Part shown: piece by piece, positions 21,607-32,333 of the stretch
Position numbering within the stretch: the stretch's first letter is position 1
How the letters are laid out: each line of letters begins with the position of its first letter
Source: Archivesica marissinica
Lineage: Eukaryota > Mollusca > Bivalvia > Venerida > Vesicomyidae
Direction: 5' to 3'
NCBI GenBank assembly: GCA_014843695.1
Contig: JABXNX010000074.1
Coordinates: forward strand, 1 to 64,000
DNA: 64,000 nt
The notes under the pieces: generated by a model
The model's input: only the letters and a program-made list of their open reading frames with translations
Database searches by the model: none
What the model was told of the DNA's origin: nothing
Translations under genes and position numbers: made by a program

Positions 21607-22968
21607 TTATGCACCATAAAGCCCTAATGCTTGATTTTGCAGTTTCCGAAAAGCACTTGTGTCATTAAGTTTCCACCACTGCTCAATATTTGGGTACGAC
21701 CGTCTGTTCCTTGCGAGATTGTGTAACTTTTCACAGAGCCGACAATACGCCATTTGCTGCATTGCATCATGACCAAAAGATAAAAAGTTATCCTTAATTT
21801 CGAGATATCGGATATAGGTGTCTATATGAGAACCCACTTTCTTCAAATAGGTAGCCAGTGTCTTCGGTGAACTGAAATCTGCGGCATTAATGACTGTACT
21901 ATCGGGAGTAATGGATGCATAATCCGCCATTCCGTACACGACTTGAATGATGTCCTGAGGAAACCAGTAATACAACTTTTCTGTTGCATAATCCTTATGG
22001 AATGTATTTTCAAACGAAAGAATAAACTTATATTCTTCAATAATCTTCGTAATGCAATTTTCTTTCTTGGAATTCGCCGAGGTTTTCTTTGGACACGACA
22101 ATGTACCGCATGTCCCGTATATATCAACATTGATAAACTCCTTGAGCTGTTTAACATACAATTCTCTTTTAGATTTCGTGAAACAATCACTGACTAGCCA
22201 AACAACGTCGCGCTTCTTTCTTAGATATATCTTGTCATAATCTTGTCTCGTTCTTTTGTGTTGCTTAGCATTATTAGACAATAATTCTGGATACTTTGGT
22301 AATATGTCCCCATACGGCATTGGGATATCGGAATCGAATCGGTAAGTCATTGTCCAATTAAATAAACTTAGAAATCGGAATGTGTTACCATATTCGATAG
22401 GGTATTGCAATATGCCCGGCTCCGTAGATAATGACTTTACAGGATTCTGTTTTTCCGACCTGTTTAAATAATGACTCATCATTCCTTCACGTGAACCAAT
22501 ATACCACCAGGTTTCTCGCTCTGCAAATACAAATACCTGATTTTCGTCCTTACGTTTTGGGGGCAAGAAATTACCTAGATGAACCCCTTGAAATATAACA
22601 GCATCGGCGTCCATTGGTCCATAAATTTCCGTTCCTTGCCCATCGGGAACAATGAAATGTTTCAGAACTTTGCAATTACTGTACTCACACTTGTTCATTT
22701 GGACATTACGTCCCTTGTTACGTAGTCCATGCCCATTGTTGAACGAATCGAACCACTGTATTGTTTTGATGACATTACGAGAACTATCTTTAATAGCCAC
22801 TAACTTTGTGTGTGTGTTGTCTTTCTTCTTACTTATCTCGCCTGTTACAGGTGTCTGGTACCTCTGCCGGACATCCAACTTCCTATATGATAGTAGTGTA
22901 ATGTAGAGGGTCCACACCACGACAGAAATTGTTATAATAATGGCAATCTTCTTCAAAGGTATTTTCAT
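21607..22968 (-). CDS. Alpha-1,3-fucosyltransferase-like protein (GT10), copy B
   Basis: The 453-residue product is identical to that of 4606-5967. It has an N-terminal membrane anchor (8-27), the GT10 N-terminal domain, and the donor-site stretch FENTFHKDYATEKLYYWFP (319-337). The predicted role is fucose transfer from GDP-fucose to glycans in the Golgi. It is intact, single-exon and followed within eight bases by the 24-bp minisatellite. No silent or amino-acid difference between the two coding copies was noticed, so the window gives no hint of divergent function. Confidence 0.92.
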   Translation of the reverse strand: MKIPLKKIAIIITISVVVWTLYITLLSYRKLDVRQRYQTPVTGEISKKKDNTHTKLVAIKDSSRNVIKTIQWFDSFNNGHGLRNKGRNVQMNKCEYSNCKVLKHFIVPDGQGTEIYGPMDADAVIFQGVHLGNFLPPKRKDENQVFVFAERETWWYIGSREGMMSHYLNRSEKQNPVKSLSTEPGILQYPIEYGNTFRFLSLFNWTMTYRFDSDIPMPYGDILPKYPELLSNNAKQHKRTRQDYDKIYLRKKRDVVWLVSDCFTKSKRELYVKQLKEFINVDIYGTCGTLSCPKKTSANSKKENCITKIIEEYKFILSFENTFHKDYATEKLYYWFPQDIIQVVYGMADYASITPDSTVINAADFSSPKTLATYLKKVGSHIDTYIRYLEIKDNFLSFGHDAMQQMAYCRLCEKLHNLARNRRSYPNIEQWWKLNDTSAFRKLQNQALGLYGA

Positions 22969-23036
22969 GGCTAAGCTTACTTCTACCCCTTTCTCCCTAA
23001 AAGATAAACATTCAGTTTATACAAATTTATTTTAGC

Positions 23037-23240
23037 TCGGTTGCGAAACAAGTTCTTTCAACTTATATTAATCACTCTCGAGACCTCATTCCTGATGGAA
23101 TCCATCGCCACGAAGGAGAGAGAAGGGGCTATGTGGAATTTAAATGTTTTGCCTAAGGGCACAATCGTAACGGCTCCAATGGTGCTCGAACTTCGGACAT
23201 TGTTATTCATGTATAATAAAAATCAATCAATTAAATCATA
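23037..23240 (+). repeat. SINE-like fragment, copy B
   Basis: Counterpart of 6036-6240, followed at 23242-23324 by the 84-bp direct repeat. Confidence 0.7.
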
Positions 23241-23501
23241 ACTGTAGCTTGGTATACTGTATTATTTGGCGGAGAAATACAGTGTGTAAACACAATGACG
23301 TTATTCACAGGTGAGCACTGGCTATGTGAAACGTTGTATTTTGAATATTCTTGCTGTGTTCCAGGTTGATTTGAATACCTCTTCACAGTGGATGTGGTAT
23401 CAGAAGAAATGAAATATTGGAAATATAAATGAACAGACTGTATGTGTTTACTTTTTACTATGTATGTAATAGACAATTTATGTGTTGTTTTACAACCTTA
23501 T

Positions 23502-23851
23502 TATGAGAGACATCGGTCAGTTACCGCCACTGAATACTCTCTAATTGCATGTAGGTCCTCTAAAGTGGTTTCCTCTTTTTGCATTGTTGTTTCATTTGCA
23601 CAAAAATGCTATCAATTGACATCCACTTTTTCATCTTATAATTATTATGTTACTATATCTCGGCAGATATCCTACATTATATACAATGGGTATTTATCTG
23701 TAAATTTGTGTTATCAATTAACTAACATGATTTGTATAAACTCACAGTTATCATATTGTTTGGGAACAACAGTAAAAACAAAGGATTCCAACAGAAAGAA
23801 CCGTTATTCATTTCAGGATAAATCGAACTTTATCTGCCAAGGGAGGTAATA
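23502..23851 (-). repeat. Dispersed about 350-bp element, copy B
   Basis: Counterpart of 6501-6850, with a few single-base differences. Confidence 0.8.
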
Positions 23852-24220
23852 GAAAAGCCAGCGCCGTTCCTTATTATTACACTGTTTAACCCATGTAATC
23901 AGAACTATGCATAGTATGCATTGGCACGATGATTCAAAGCAGACAATGAATAAATACATGCAGCTTCACGGTGAATTAATAGTTGTTAACACTGGATTGT
24001 TGTTTGGGATCACGTGTTAGGTTTTCATAATATAACATTAAATTATATCATTTTTGTTCACGTGCATCGCACAATTTTGTCACGCACATCACATACATTT
24101 GTTCTATGCATCCAATGACACTCGCTTTAACCGTATTATTTCTTTACAATTGTAAATGCTTCGGTTACATTTTCAAAACTTATTTGACATTTGCCAATTT
24201 TATTCGGATGATCCTGCCAT

Positions 24221-24394
24221 ATGTCATTTCCTAGAACGTATCAAATAATGGCTAGAATATTTAGAGAGCATTATGTGGTTAGTTTCATTTCATAGGTATC
24301 AATCCGAGGTAACTTGATATCAGCCCGAGACCGAAGGTTGAATGAAACTAGCTACGTAATGACGTTTTTATGTTTTACTTTGATATGAATTTGA
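24221..24394. mobile_element. 174-bp insertion found only in copy B
   Basis: Copy A reads straight through (ctgccat|acatttaataa) where copy B has 174 extra bases. Inside are gttagtttcatttcat and gaatgaaactagc, roughly inverted. It is probably a small non-autonomous element; no clear target duplication is seen. Confidence 0.6.
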
Positions 24395-24573
24395 ACATTT
24401 AATAATCGAAATCATGCTTTCCGTTATCCATTTATCAGGAATAAATCACAATTACCGAATTAGATACACGAACACGATTGAAATATTACCATGAAATCTA
24501 TCACATTTGTCATTCTGCTGCGCTACGGGAAGTAAACAAATTAGCACCGAGTGCGCATGCGTTATTTTCTCAG

Positions 24574-24696
24574 GAACTAGTTGTGCTACGGATTGTTCTG
24601 GTTTGATACAGGCTCGTGACCGTATTAAGCCAGCAAGCGTAATATCAGACTGGAAAACACAGCTATCAACCTGGGTGCTAGACCGTATTACTGTAG
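24574..24696 (+). other. Possible unassigned exon, copy B
   Basis: Counterpart of 7398-7520, identical over the whole 123 bp including both splice-like borders. The remaining sequence up to 25110 shows no gene. Confidence 0.2.
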
Positions 24697-25110
24697 GTAA
24701 ATAACGGAAGATATAGACTAAAATGCATATCAAAGTAAATTATACTTATACAGGGTTAAGCGTGTTATGTTCGGCAAACAGAATACGTTGTAATGAATGA
24801 AACTTACCTAATGAGTAACGAATGGACATTCAATGCAAATACAAAGCATTGTCTCTCAATTTTATGAATAACGTAGGGTTCGTAAATAAATAGCTACGTT
24901 ATTTATTCCAAGGTAAAATAAACGGTGTACGATAAATTTTGTATAACACTCGTTATCCGGAATGAGATATTCACGATCTTAACTGTTTTGGCAAAGTTAT
25001 CATTTAAAGGATAATAATTAATGTACTCTCACATACATGAATATCTAGACTATAATCAAACATTTGAATTAAAATTTTAATAGCATGTCTGTGGGCTATA
25101 TATCCAATTA

Positions 25111-25280
25111 TAGTGAGAGTCACTACAAGGGTATTTTGCAATAATTGCTCGCTTAATTCTAGAATTTAGCCACTTGGTGTACTGATAGAATGGTAATGTG
25201 TGGACCTTTTCCTAACGAGACCCTAGGTTCTGGGTCAAGGGGTCCCCCAAAATACAAGATGGCAGCCAAAATGGCCGCCG
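25111..25280 (+). repeat. Left terminal inverted repeat
   Basis: Outer end tagtgagagtcactac, inner end aaaatggccgccg. It pairs with 27674-27835 with scattered mismatches and a small gap. Confidence 0.88.
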
Positions 25281-25331
25281 TTTTTGCAGTGTCAGTGAAT
25301 TAGACATATAACTGTATTATACTTTTATTAC

Positions 25332-26809
25332 TTGACAGATTCATGTTCAGCAGGCCACCATTTGGGAAACAGTCAAAACAAAAACTTGCTTAAAGAGACT
25401 TGCGCTTTATTCTCGAGGCTCTATGTGTCGTGTCAGGTTCGAAAAGGAGACCTTAGTGAGTTCTTCTCACATGAAAACACTAAATATGCCCCATCACTCT
25501 CACACTGTGGTAAATTGCGCACTGGAACAAAGTCTGCACTGACGCCCTGTCTGGAACAACTCTGCCAGTCCTGTGAACCAACATATGTAAAGCAAGTAGT
25601 AGACGCTCTGTTGTTTGATGCTGCTGCGATTATTAACATGATGAAGACTTGTTTCTGCCATATGTACAGGGGCATTTGATTGATGTCCATAGAGTTGATT
25701 TAGTTTGGGATAGATACATTGACAATAGCTTGAAAACTTGGGCACGGGGAAATCGTGGTACTGGTATTCATAAAAGGGTGCTGCCTGATATGACAATTCC
25801 ATCTAACTGGGACACCTTCCTGCGAAATGACAAGAATAAATTATTTGACTTCTTGGCAACTGAATGTAGCAATATGACAGTTCCATATGGAACAATATGA
25901 CAGTTCCATATGGAACAATATAACAGTTCCATATGGAACAATATGACAGTTCCATATGGAACTGTCATATTGTAGTTCCATATGGAACAATATGACAGTT
26001 CCATATGGAACAATATGACAGTTCCATATGGAACATATATCATTTCCACAAAAGGGATCATTATTGGAACCACAACAATCGAAAATAGAGATTCCATTGC
26101 ACTATGCTCACATGAGGAAGCAGAGAGCAGGCTTCTACTTCACGCAGCTCATGCCGACACATCTGAAATGAAGAGGCTTATGATTAAGACAGTTGATAAT
26201 GACGTTATTGTGATAGCTGCAGGAATGTTCAGTAAGTGTGGCTTAGATGAGTTATGGTTTGAATTTGGCACAGGAAAACTTCTAAGATATATACCCATAC
26301 ACAGCATGGTCACAACTATGGGCGAAGATATGACGAGGGCATTGCCATGATTCCATGCATTGACGGGCTGCGACCAGGTGTCAGGATTTCTGGGAAAAGG
26401 AAAGCGAACAGCTTGGAACACTTTGTTATCATTTCCTCTGGCATTAACAACATTGGGCAACACACCAAGTGAACAGCAGATACATGACTGTATCCATGTT
26501 GTTGAAAGGTTTGTTGTATTGATGTACGACAGGTCAAGTCAATGTGAAAACACCAATGATGTCCGTCATGATCTATTCACACAGAAAAGCCGTGCTATAG
26601 ATGATATACCACCAACATCTGCTGCTCTTTACCAGCACACACAGCGTGCAACCTACCAGGCAGGCTACTGCTGGGGTCAAGCACTATGTCCATCGCCAAC
26701 ACTACCATCTCCAGCAGAACATGGATGGACAAAGGAAGCCGACCTACACTCACCATGGAAACCACTGTGGACTTTATGTAAATGCAATGAACACTGTGAT
26801 AGGCTTTAA
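25332..26809 (+). pseudogene. Decayed transposon gene with FEN1/XPG-like nuclease motifs
   Basis: Four open segments make one broken gene: 25332-25650 in one frame, then 25649-25900, 25982-26350 and 26360-26809 in another. The first break is a frameshift near 25645. The second is a palindromic 23-bp repeat bringing stops (25866-26035). The third is a single TGA at 26348 between ALP and FHALTGCD. Visible motifs are SHEEAESRLLLHAA, TVDNDVIVIA and, after the TGA, GCDQVSGFLGKGKRTAW. Acidic EEAE, D-x-D and G-C-D...GKGK-TAW in this order recall the XPG-I and helix-two-turn-helix motifs of FEN1-like PIN nucleases. I recognise the protein as a large uncharacterised family common in cnidarian and mollusc genomes. 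N- and C-terminal parts seem deleted. The nuclease reading is an inference. Confidence 0.7.
25866..26035. repeat. 23-bp palindromic tandem repeat inside the transposon gene
   Basis: About seven units of agttccatatggaacaatat plus gac, each with the 14-bp palindrome gttccatatggaac. One unit is inverted, which makes a perfect 34-bp palindrome at 25939-25972 centred on ccatatgg. Confidence 0.9.
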
Positions 26810-27673
26810 GTACAATTGTATCACTGATGGCCTTTGAATTGTAAAACAAGGTTTCACAATTAAGAATCTACGCCACCTGATCTACGCTCAATGTCTGTTT
26901 CCTCAGGTTCCCAATCTATACTCATGCTGGATTGCGTTATTGTTGAAACGGACATGCAATTCTGCTCCCGCTAGGATTCGAATGAGTCCAGTGATATATT
27001 TAACATTATACCACAGTGCTTCCTGGACATGAACAGTGTTAAATATGATATCTGAATGGCATTATCCGGCTAATAGATGACCCGTAGGTACGTAGTACCA
27101 TTCATATTCATGTCAGTGTTGTATTTTTATTACACACATTGTAAGTGTAATTTGGCGGCCATATTGGCGGTCATATTGGTTATTAGTCGCCATTATGGTG
27201 AAACCTACCTAACTTTAAATAATATACCATAGTATAATTATATAAAGCGATATTATGCATATATTAAAAAGAAAATATGTTAATAGAAGTAGTTACTGTA
27301 CAGACTACTTTCTCCATACATGTTAACAAAACGTCCATCTTATGAACCACCATTTATTACCATGGCAATATATTATGTGATAGCAGTACTCTATTTCAAA
27401 GATGATAAAGTGTGCTCTAAGTTGATGTGCAAATCAGTATAAATATCAGTATAATATAAATAATCCAACACATTCATAATTATATATGTTAAAATAAATT
27501 TCTTCAAATTTTGAGCATGTGACCTTGAAAATTACCTTGACCTTGACATTATATCATCATTGACGGCTTTCAGTTTTTGAACATTTCCTTTCAGAACAGG
27601 ATGCTATTATTTTTATTTGTTTATATGTGCTAATAAATAAGAAATACAACTATTTATATATTTATCAATAAAT
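26810..27673. other. Non-coding inner part of the transposon
   Basis: AT-rich, with tggcggccatattggcggtc at about 27152-27171 echoing the inner end of the terminal repeats. No gene is seen. Confidence 0.6.
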
Positions 27674-27835
27674 GCCGGCCATCTTGGCGGCCATCTTGGA
27701 TTTTGGGGGACCCCTTGACCCAGAGTCTAGGGTCTCGTTGGAAAGATAGTCGCATGGATCATCATACTATCACCATACAAAGTGGCTAAATTCTAGAATT
27801 AAACGAGAAAATCATTCTTATAGTGACTCTCACCT
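27674..27835 (-). repeat. Right terminal inverted repeat
   Basis: The reverse complement of this segment aligns with 25111-25280 from aggtgagagtcactata to the aagatggcc block. Confidence 0.88.
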
Positions 27836-27900
27836 ATTAAGGCCAATTCAGAATACGGTGGAAAAAGTTTTCAGTAATAAACAAACTTCAAATTACATGT

Positions 27901-28113
27901 GTTTTACGTTTATTTATCGTCGCTACCGGTTGCCCATATGAGCGACGCCTCCTGAAGAGATTAGTCATTTTAGATTGTTGGAGGATAGTGCAATGATACA
28001 GACATAGACCTATTCCAGAATCTCCTCTGGTTCTTTTACGTGCATTGACACGAGACCTCGGTTTAATGTCTGCATTACCAGTCCAGCGTGTTACCACTGG
28101 ACTACAGATCCGG
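27901..28113 (-). repeat. tRNA-derived SINE, copy B
   Basis: Counterpart of 8041-8263, slightly shortened. A single unit of the 25-bp repeat follows at about 28142. Confidence 0.8.
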
Positions 28114-28261
28114 AAATACAATAACGATATAAATAAAGCGTTGCTGAGTGGTGATAACAACACGCAATACGGGGGAAATTTATTCAACAGTCTTAATATC
28201 TAGAATATAATAACACAATAGACCATTGCTAATACATACAAGGAAATCAATATCAATGGTG

Positions 28262-28988
28262 AACAGTACCGTAGCCTGAGGTAAAATTCAACCGAGGAAA
28301 TCTAGGGGGCCCGGGGGCATGTTCCCCTTTAAAATTGTTGGGGCATAGAAGCGATTTCCTGCTTTTTCTGATTTAATGAGTTTAGACGTAAAATTATGTA
28401 TTGACCTTTCAGCTCTCTAGCAGTCAATATGTTATGTAGCAATGGGATATTGTTTTGGCATTTTATTTGTTTAATTTTTTATTTATTGTTTGGTTGCTTT
28501 GTAACTTCGGTGTACCTCAGTGTGGCTACGGGCCTGATGAACTAGAACTATTATACTACGATCTCCTTCTCCTGGTGATGTTTTAATGATAGACAAATAT
28601 CTGCATACATAAGATATAGCGAATAGTATTATATGGAACGAATATTTGGGTTGGTTAGGGAGGGGGGGGGTAATGTCGAACCACCCAACAGCTTCCGTCA
28701 TATGGTGACTCTCTAGCCGTTATTGGCTGCGAAAGACCTTTGTTTATTTTAATCATATTTTACTGTTCGATTCGTTTTACATATACATGTGATTACAAAA
28801 CATGACAAATTAAATAAATGCAAACGGGTCAGGTCACAAGTTCTAGCAACATTAGTTACGGCCCTTCCCGAAGTCTAGAAATACCTTTAGTGCCCAACAC
28901 AACCAATATTTAAGGCACGGACGTGCACCCCGAGTAGAACCACCGACTTTCCGCAATCAGCTGGATAGCTTCGTCACATGAAAGAAAC
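28262..28988. repeat. Two dispersed repeats, copy B
   Basis: 28262-28537 matches 8661-8939, and 28672-28988 matches the SINE-like repeat at 9079-9390. No gene is seen. Confidence 0.7.
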
Positions 28989-29108
28989 ATAGTTGGGGAA
29001 TTTTAATCGACGTAACTGTACCTGATTTCATTCTTCAGAGAGTATTGCTTTTTGTACCGCTACGTTTTGTTCGGTGTCCCTCCGACGGAATAATTACAAA
29101 GTCATGCA

Positions 29109-29595
29109 CAACAATCTCCTCCGAAAAACACAAAAGTACACCCGACGACGGCCATTTCGTCCTTGCGATAAACCAATAGCTGGACAACTTGTGTTGTTGT
29201 GTCCCCACCGAATCCAAAGACATGGTTCCTACTCTTTGTTAGGACCAACATGAAAAAAGATAATTCTGACAACAATAAACAAACAGTATTATTTTACGCT
29301 TAGCCAAGACAACCCCTATTGTGATAAACTCCTACTCCGACAACTCGGGCGTTTTGGTAGACAAGCCCTGCCACATGTTGGGGTCCAATGTTACACTTGA
29401 AGTCGTTACAAGTGTGCCCTTAGTGCATTTACATTCCACATGCCCCTTCTATCTGCCTCTTGGCAATGAATTCCATCAGGAATAAGGTCTCGGGAGTGAT
29501 TAATATAAGTTGTAGGAACTAAATCGAGCGATCGAGCTAAACTAAATTTGTATAAACTAAGTCACACATGTAGACGTTAGCTAGCCGCCGCACAG
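29109..29595 (-). mobile_element. 487-bp insertion found only in copy B, with SINE-like part
   Basis: Copy A reads aggcatgca|tttattctac where copy B has 487 extra bases. Positions 29398-29560 belong to the SINE-like family also seen at 6036 and 61850 (tgaattccatcaggaataag). No clear terminal repeats are seen. Confidence 0.7.
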
Positions 29596-29646
29596 TTTAT
29601 TCTACAAAGGTATAATACATTCTGGAATACGCATAATTCTTAGCAT

Positions 29647-30119
29647 GCAAGTCATTCAATACACATTGATTACATTCATAGCTTCATTGCAAGTCATTCA
29701 ATACATATTGATTACATTCATAGCTTCATTGCAAGTCATTCAATACACATTGATTACATTCATAGCTTCATTGCAAGTCATTCAATACACATTGATTACA
29801 TTCATAGCTTCATTGCAAGTCATTCAATACACATTGATTACATTCATAGCTTCATTGCAAGTCATTCAATACACATTGATTACATTCATAGCTTCATTGC
29901 AAGTCATTCTATACACATTGATTACATTCATAGCTTCATTGCAAGTCATTCAATACACATTGATTACATTCATAGCTTCATTGCAAGTCATTCAATACAC
30001 ATTGATTACATTCATAGCTTCATTGCAAGTCATTCAATACACATTGATTACATTCATAGCTTCATTGCAAGTCATTCAATACACATCGGTTACATTCATA
30101 GCTTCATTGCAAATCGTGT
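29647..30119 (+). repeat. 42-bp minisatellite, copy B, about 11 units
   Basis: Same unit as 9551-10147 but about three units shorter. It shares the variant last unit (cacatcggttacattc). Confidence 0.97.
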
Positions 30120-30124
30120 ACTAG

Positions 30125-30306
30125 TTTCCTGGGCAGGCTCCTGCGGTTAACCAGTACTTGGGTGCACCAACCTCCGTAAGAAACTGCCAACTTATTCATA
30201 TAAATGAGACACGGCCTGAGCGAGGCTCGAACCCGTGACCATCAGTGATGATAGGTTATAGTGGTATACAATTCAGCGACCTTATCCACTCGACCACGAA
30301 GGCGGA
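30125..30306 (-). repeat. tRNA-derived SINE fragment
   Basis: Matches 59779-59962: tttcctgggcaggctcc, B-box-like gctcgaacccgtgacc and A-box-like ccactcgacca. It stands where copy A has 2.9 kb of other sequence. Confidence 0.8.
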
Positions 30307-30425
30307 CCAGTTTATAAGCATGTATTTCAGAAATTGTATTAGTTACAAAACCATAATTATACAAGTTGTGCAGTAAACACATCAATCGTTTCTAACATTA
30401 ATACTATACTTGAACAGTGTTGAAC

Positions 30426-30604
30426 TACAGTCTACATCCGCTATGTCGAATTCCGTCGGACCGAACAAAATACTTCGACATAACCGAAATTCGATATAAA
30501 CGGAGCCAGTTATATGTAACATGATAATGTCTGAAACAGGATTTTGATCCGACTTCGAAATAACCGGATAATTCGACATAGCCGACTTTGACATAACGGA
30601 TATA
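30426..30604. mobile_element. MITE-like element, copy B
   Basis: Counterpart of 13182-13360. The region from here to 31575 is gene-free and matches 13361-14497 minus the local duplication. Confidence 0.7.
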
Positions 30605-31575
30605 ATCTTGTCACTAGGTTAGTCTATTTTCATTCGGATCTCTTCTTGGTTTAAACAGTCTACATTATATAATATAATTTACAACATAATTATGTACACA
30701 ATAAATATAAGTGGATTAAAATGAAAGCTAAAAGCTTATTGGATTTCTTCTTAATTAACAAATAATATCGATGCATTAATATGCTTAGATCACCGTTAAC
30801 ATGTTTTATTAGCACGTTTGAACATTACCATTGCAAATAGTTCCTAGATTATGTGAATGGATGTCTTGAAGCCGAGTTCATACTTATTTTCAAGATACCC
30901 CTATAAGTCATATCTGCACAGTTTTATATAGATTTATTGTTATTAATTGTCTCATTCCCTCTTTTCTACTCTGCTAGACAATTTCATATATCATCATATT
31001 CGATAACATATTATATATAGTCTCTCTACTGTTCAGCTTTAACCTTTAGTTAGTTAATACTATATAATTCCAATATGCAGTTTTCACTTATAGTCATATC
31101 TTTTGATATGTCGAGGACCTCATGGTATATTCACTTTTGTTAAATGAATTCTCTCGTAAAATAAAGTCTTTATTATTATTATTATTATTATTAACATTGT
31201 TGACATATAAAACGGGACATTCACAACCGCACTATTTCGGTTTTTTAAACAGGAATGCGACTTTAACCCTTGCACCGCCAATGTCGCATAAAAGCGACAT
31301 TGTAAAAAGTCTGATCAGGTTGTCTACTTTTTGCAAAGGTGCTTTTATGCGAGGTTGGATTTCTTTAAATAAGCACTAGCTACCAACGAGTACACTTACA
31401 TGATAACAACTTTCTTAAAAATGGTGACAGTCATTTTGTTTAGGAGATACGACTTTAATAAACTGATTTCAGCGATATTACTGTTAAATTACCCCAGTAT
31501 AAGGATACGTTTTCACAAAATCACCAATATGTTTGTAATTGGTGGATTACTAAATTAACTCAATTTTGCAAGGTG

Positions 31576-31930
31576 AATGAGAGACATTAGTCAGTTATTG
31601 CCCATGAATACTTATGAAAGTAGATTGGTCCTCTTAATTGGCTTCCTCTGTTTTTATCGCCGTTTCCTTTGCACAACATGCTATCCGTTTTCATTAGTTT
31701 TCTTATCTTATGATTATTAAATTACTAAATATCGACAGATATCCTACAGCATGTCCAATGGATACTTTACTGTAGAAATTGTTTATAAATTAATTAACAT
31801 GCTTTTGATAAAATCACATTTATCATACCGCAACATATGGTTAGGGAACATCAACAAAATAAAGTATTGAACTAAAAGGACCAATACATATTTCGGGATA
31901 AATCAGAGTAATATGTCAAAGGAGGTAATC
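31576..31930 (-). repeat. Dispersed about 350-bp element, copy B
   Basis: Counterpart of 14498-14850. Confidence 0.75.
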
Positions 31931-32088
31931 GAAAACCCAGTAATGTCTCTCAATATAGTGCTTAGGTTTCGAGAAAGACATATCTTACAGGGACTTTTAA
32001 CTCTCAACGGATTCATCTTGGAACGTGTATTGTGAGATCAACGTTCAAGTAAAGCGGTGGCATACACACGATTAATGTATTTTACGTC

Positions 32089-32280
32089 TACAGCCGTTAT
32101 GTCGAATTCCGTCGGACCGAACAAAATACCTCGACATAACCGAAGTTTGACTTAATGAAATTCTACATAAACGGAGCCAGTTATGTAAAATGATAGGGTC
32201 TGAAACAGGATTTTGATCTAACTTCGAGATAACTGGAGAATTCGACATAACGGACTTTGACATAATGGATATAGACTGTA
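32089..32280. mobile_element. MITE-like element near the 3' end of the KY-like gene
   Basis: Counterpart of 15009-15201. It lies 54 bp downstream of the KY-like stop codon, so it may be part of the 3' untranslated region. Confidence 0.75.
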
Positions 32281-32333
32281 TATTATTTTTACAGGCAATC
32301 TGAAAGCAACCTTGAAATAATTGGATTTAGCGT

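Larger units (their letters stand above)
25111..27835 (+). mobile_element. 2.7-kb DNA transposon with about 165-bp terminal inverted repeats
   Basis: The left end (25111-25280) and the right end (27674-27835, reversed) align throughout: gtgagagtcacta, ttctagaatttagccactt, gacccta, tgggtcaaggggtcccccaa and aagatggc blocks occur in the same order. Copy A shows the empty site (caattaatgcc). The filled site has atta on both sides, which suggests a target duplication of atta or tta. The right side also reads ttaa, so TTAA targeting with one mutated base is possible. Inside lies a decayed gene (25332-26809). The superfamily is not recognised from the ends. Confidence 0.88.
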
